Positions 60,801-64,000 of a stretch of 64,000 nt of DNA are shown here, piece by piece. Every line of letters begins with the position of its first letter. The first letter of the stretch is position 1. The DNA is from Dipylidium caninum (Eukaryota > Platyhelminthes > Cestoda > Cyclophyllidea > Dipylidiidae). The stretch spans positions 310,001-374,000 of the forward strand of contig QEYB01000062.1 in assembly GCA_017562135.1 (NCBI GenBank), given 5' to 3'. The notes under the pieces are model-generated. The model made no database searches, had not been told where the DNA came from, and saw only the letters and a list, made by a program, of their open reading frames with translations. The translations under genes and the position numbers were made by a program.

Positions 60801-63800
60801 ACCGCGCCTCCTCTGCCCACGTCGAGCCTCTCCTCCCTCTGAGCCACGCTGGGGTTTCGCTGGGGCGCACGGAGGGGGGGGGGTTGTGGGGCCTTCACCC
60901 CGCGGCAGCCTGCAGGTGTGACGTGGCGGACGTCATTGTAGTTTCGCAGCTCCGCCCACGTCTAACCGCAGACTTGCAGACGTGTGGTCCGTGGAGGCCT
61001 GAGGCCCCCGTCAGTCCCGGCTAGAATTCACTTCCTAGTCCCTTCTCCGACCCCAACTTGCAGAAAGATTAATGGCTCGGGAGGAGTCACTTCCCCTTTC
61101 ACCATCTACAATTATTACTGTCGAGATGGCGATTTTTCGGCCCTTCATGGGCATTAAATCTCCTATTCTTTTCCTTCAAAATTTGGTTACAACGAGGCAT
61201 CCGAGAAACGCCTAGGTCGTTCGAGGCCGGCGCGTGCTGGGTGCAGGCACGCCGGTCAGCGCGGGGCTGGGGCTGGGGAGGGACGCGGCGGGAGCAGCGG
61301 ATCGGCGCCTCTGCCCGGGGGCCTCTGGCCACGCAGGTCTGCGTGCCGATGAGTCACAACGGACAGACGGGAGCCTGTTGGAACCCGTCGCGTGGGGCGC
61401 CGCCATGGCCGCTTTTTATTCACAACACCACCAGTGTAGACGGATGGAGGCGAGGATGTGGCTAGCCGGTTGCGAGTGAAACGACTCGATTAACACGAGC
61501 ACATGTGCCTCTTCACTGGGCCGTTGCTTAACGACCGAAGGGGCCTAAAAAGTACTCTACAAAGGCTTTATGCGGTGACCCCATCAAGTGCCCCTATTTG
61601 AAAGCCCCTCTGAAAAAGTCACTTTCCGGTCGCGCAGACCCACGACGACCACTGCGACATGGCATCGCCCGCGAGGCAGCCTCTGTTTAAAGAAATTGCC
61701 GTGGACATCCAGTTGGGTGATCGACACCACCAGTTTTCGCGAAGCTGTCGCTAACCAAGAACGTCGTAGCAGCATCAAGTCGAGAGTGGGGGTGAAACAC
61801 GAAGGAAAACTGTCTATAGAATTAGCGACCGGGAGGGCCACGACCCGGAGCCCCGCCCCCTCCCCCCTCCTCGCCACCGAATATCCACCCGCCAACGAGA
61901 CGCAGTCGTCCCGAAGGCCGCAACACCCGTGACGTGTAACGCCCAAGGGACGAGGGCCACTGCGGTGGAGGAGCACGTCGTGCCACCTCGGCCAGTGACA
62001 TCTCAACTCCTCCTCCCACGGGCAGGCTGTAAAACTATTTATAGACTTGTTATGCTACAACGTGCCACCCCGTGCTAAAGTTATTTTAGGCTCCGAAGCC
62101 GACATTTCTGAGCCTACGCTTCAACCACTCCTGAAACGGAAGCTGCGGCAATCGAATGCCTTCGTATCGCATCGAAAATACCCTATTTTTACTGGGGCTG
62201 ATGCGCTCGATTGAGTTTTACTCGTGCTTTACGAGGTTATGCGTTCATTGTGGACGGAATCATTCGGACAGGAGGCCCAGGCGCCAGTCCCCAGCTTTAA
62301 ATCGGGGCTCACCTTTCCCACCTTACTCTGCCCCGGGCCGCCAGGCGACGACATAGCCAGCGCCGGTCACAACCCTTTCGTCGACCGGCCAGACAAAGCA
62401 CGCAGGGAGGCAGCCGCCACCGTGGGGACGTGGGACAGCGAGGCGCCCACGCCGTTACCCAGACGCAGGCGGCCCGGTGGCAACACGACACCACCGCGGC
62501 GCCGATGCACCGTCAACATGCCCACTCGGGTGGCACGTCACCGAGTCGTCATCCGCGGGCGAGCGGTGGAGACCACAGACGCGGGCGACCGACCTCGTCT
62601 GGGGGGTCGTGGATATGCACAGAAGCACGCCGCCTTCCAACATAAGCGCGGGTTAAACTCTGACCCTCGTCGAAAGCCGAGGTGGAGACAATGGTAACGC
62701 CAAGCCGACCCCTTTGCGAGTGGTGAGTTTTGAATCAACTGGCTCAAAGTTAAGACACGATGTAAGGTTCCTCGCGCATGGCGCACGACAGCACCGCGGC
62801 ACCGAGAGGACGCTGCGCCTCCGCTGCCCCTCATTTGAATAAATTTATAACGGATCCACGAACCCTGCGGCTGAAGCCCCCACGTGAGCTATTCCCGCCA
62901 TCTACCACCGAAGGCGAGGTCCTCTCAGTCCTCTCCACTGAGGCACGAAAACTTCTACACAGGTGCCTTGCAGATCCCCTTATCCGCACGAATTCGTAGA
63001 GCGAGGGTCAAAACCCGATGATGGTGCCCCCGTCAGGCATAAGCTGGAGCGTTTGTCGTCATCCCCGACAGCGGACAGTAAAAAACCGGCGTCCTGCCCG
63101 TCGGTTAAATCAGGCTTCAATAAGGTCTGCAACCCTTACAGACCGAGAACATGAAAACAGCATCTCTCCTCGTTCTCCACGTGGACCACATCGTGCTACT
63201 AAGCGTGAAGAAAAGACACCCTCTCGAGGTAGTCATTCTTATTTGGAAGGCAAAAAACTGCACGTCAAATTCCCCTTCCCTTTAATCCTGCCGGAGGCAG
63301 TGCAGCGTCACCCACAAGCATGGTGGTCTTCCCTCCGACAAAGTGGAAAACATGTCTCACTGCCGTACTCCCGCTACTCGGGATCAAATGGAGCCTCAGC
63401 AAAAACGTCCATTCCCAAACATCCCGGGAGAGGATGACCCGACTGTCGGCACTTGGGCCGTCTGGCATCGTGTAGAATCCCCTCAACTCTCCAGGGTCTT
63501 TTATCGGCGAACTAAACCACGGACAGCTCTCGGACGTATCTTGGTCGGTGCTGCGCAAGCCGCCTCTTTGCCTTCGTCTGCCATATTTATTCAAAGAGAT
63601 GAGGTGGTTTTCATGGTCACCAGACCTCGGCAAAATAGAGACAAAAGGAAGAGGAGGAGTAGCTGGAGGAGTAGGGGATGGCAGAAATGGGAGAGATGTG
63701 ATTGTATCTTTTTTTTCTTCATAAACTCTCATGTGGGTGGCAGTGTGGCGGGCAGCGGTGAGTGTGCGTGTGTGCATGAGATGATAGTAATGTTTGTAGC

Positions 63801-63867
63801 GGACACAGAATGGTCTACGGGAGGAGAGGCGGGGCGGATGAGCGGTTGTAAAACACCCACGGGGATG

Positions 63868-63892
63868 CACACACACACACACACACACACAC
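63868..63892. repeat. (CA)n microsatellite near the window end
   Basis: About 12 CA units. A second CA-rich tract follows at about 63937-63970. Confidence 0.9.
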
Positions 63893-64000
63893 TCACGCGT
63901 ACAGAGGAGGGTCGCCATGGCAGCGTCGAAAAATATACACACAGTTGTACACACGCACACACACACACGCGCAAACGCTCTCTCAGCAGCATAACAGGGG

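Larger units (their letters stand above)
46670..64000. other. GC-rich non-coding region, no conserved gene recognised
   Basis: As on the other side of the transposase relic, the sequence is GC- and CpG-rich with overlapping open frames on both strands. The minus-strand frames at 49269-49844 and 52528-53064 have a more protein-like mix of residues than their neighbours, but carry no domain, start context or splice-site support that I can defend. Microsatellites are listed separately. The last 600 bases become less GC-rich and end in CA-rich tracts. Confidence 0.5.

Overview
The window is nuclear DNA of an invertebrate animal, with genes split into many exons and some extremely short introns (28-31 bp). 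The tiny introns next to longer ones and the diverged but recognisable metazoan proteins suggest a flatworm (platyhelminth). That assignment is an inference from gene structure, not proven by a marker gene.

Layout: (1) 1-15.9 kb is mostly non-coding, with one plausible minus-strand exon carrying a ubiquitin-interacting-motif-like helix (11839-12106). (2) 15.99-22.04 kb holds a minus-strand gene for an APPL-like BAR-PH endosomal adaptor. I could assemble 16 exons in consistent phase, for about 460 residues. (3) 23.5-25.46 kb holds a minus-strand gene for a protein with an N-terminal WW domain and a Gly-Pro-Asp/Asn repeat tail; its middle exons are only partly resolved. (4) 25.46-26.7 kb is the non-coding interval between this gene and the plus-strand cullin, a head-to-head arrangement. 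(5) 26.7-30.6 kb holds cullin-4, the scaffold of CRL4 ubiquitin ligases, including the neddylation lysine and the conserved C-terminus. (6) From just after the cullin stop the base composition changes abruptly. 30.6-64 kb is GC- and CpG-rich, full of long chance reading frames, microsatellites and G-runs. It contains an inverted pair of dispersed repeats (about 30.84-31.22 and 37.25-37.65 kb) with a conserved hairpin, and a broken mariner-like transposase (about 46.15-46.66 kb). I recognise no conserved host gene there.

The three gene models are unrelated housekeeping-type functions (endosome adaptor, WW scaffold, ubiquitin ligase scaffold) and do not form a pathway. The most interesting points are an apparently skippable 81-nt Gln/Ser-rich cassette exon inside the APPL PH domain, the absence of an APPL PTB domain, a one-base frame break at a cullin splice junction, the unplaced WW/GPD-repeat protein, and the conserved-hairpin inverted repeat.
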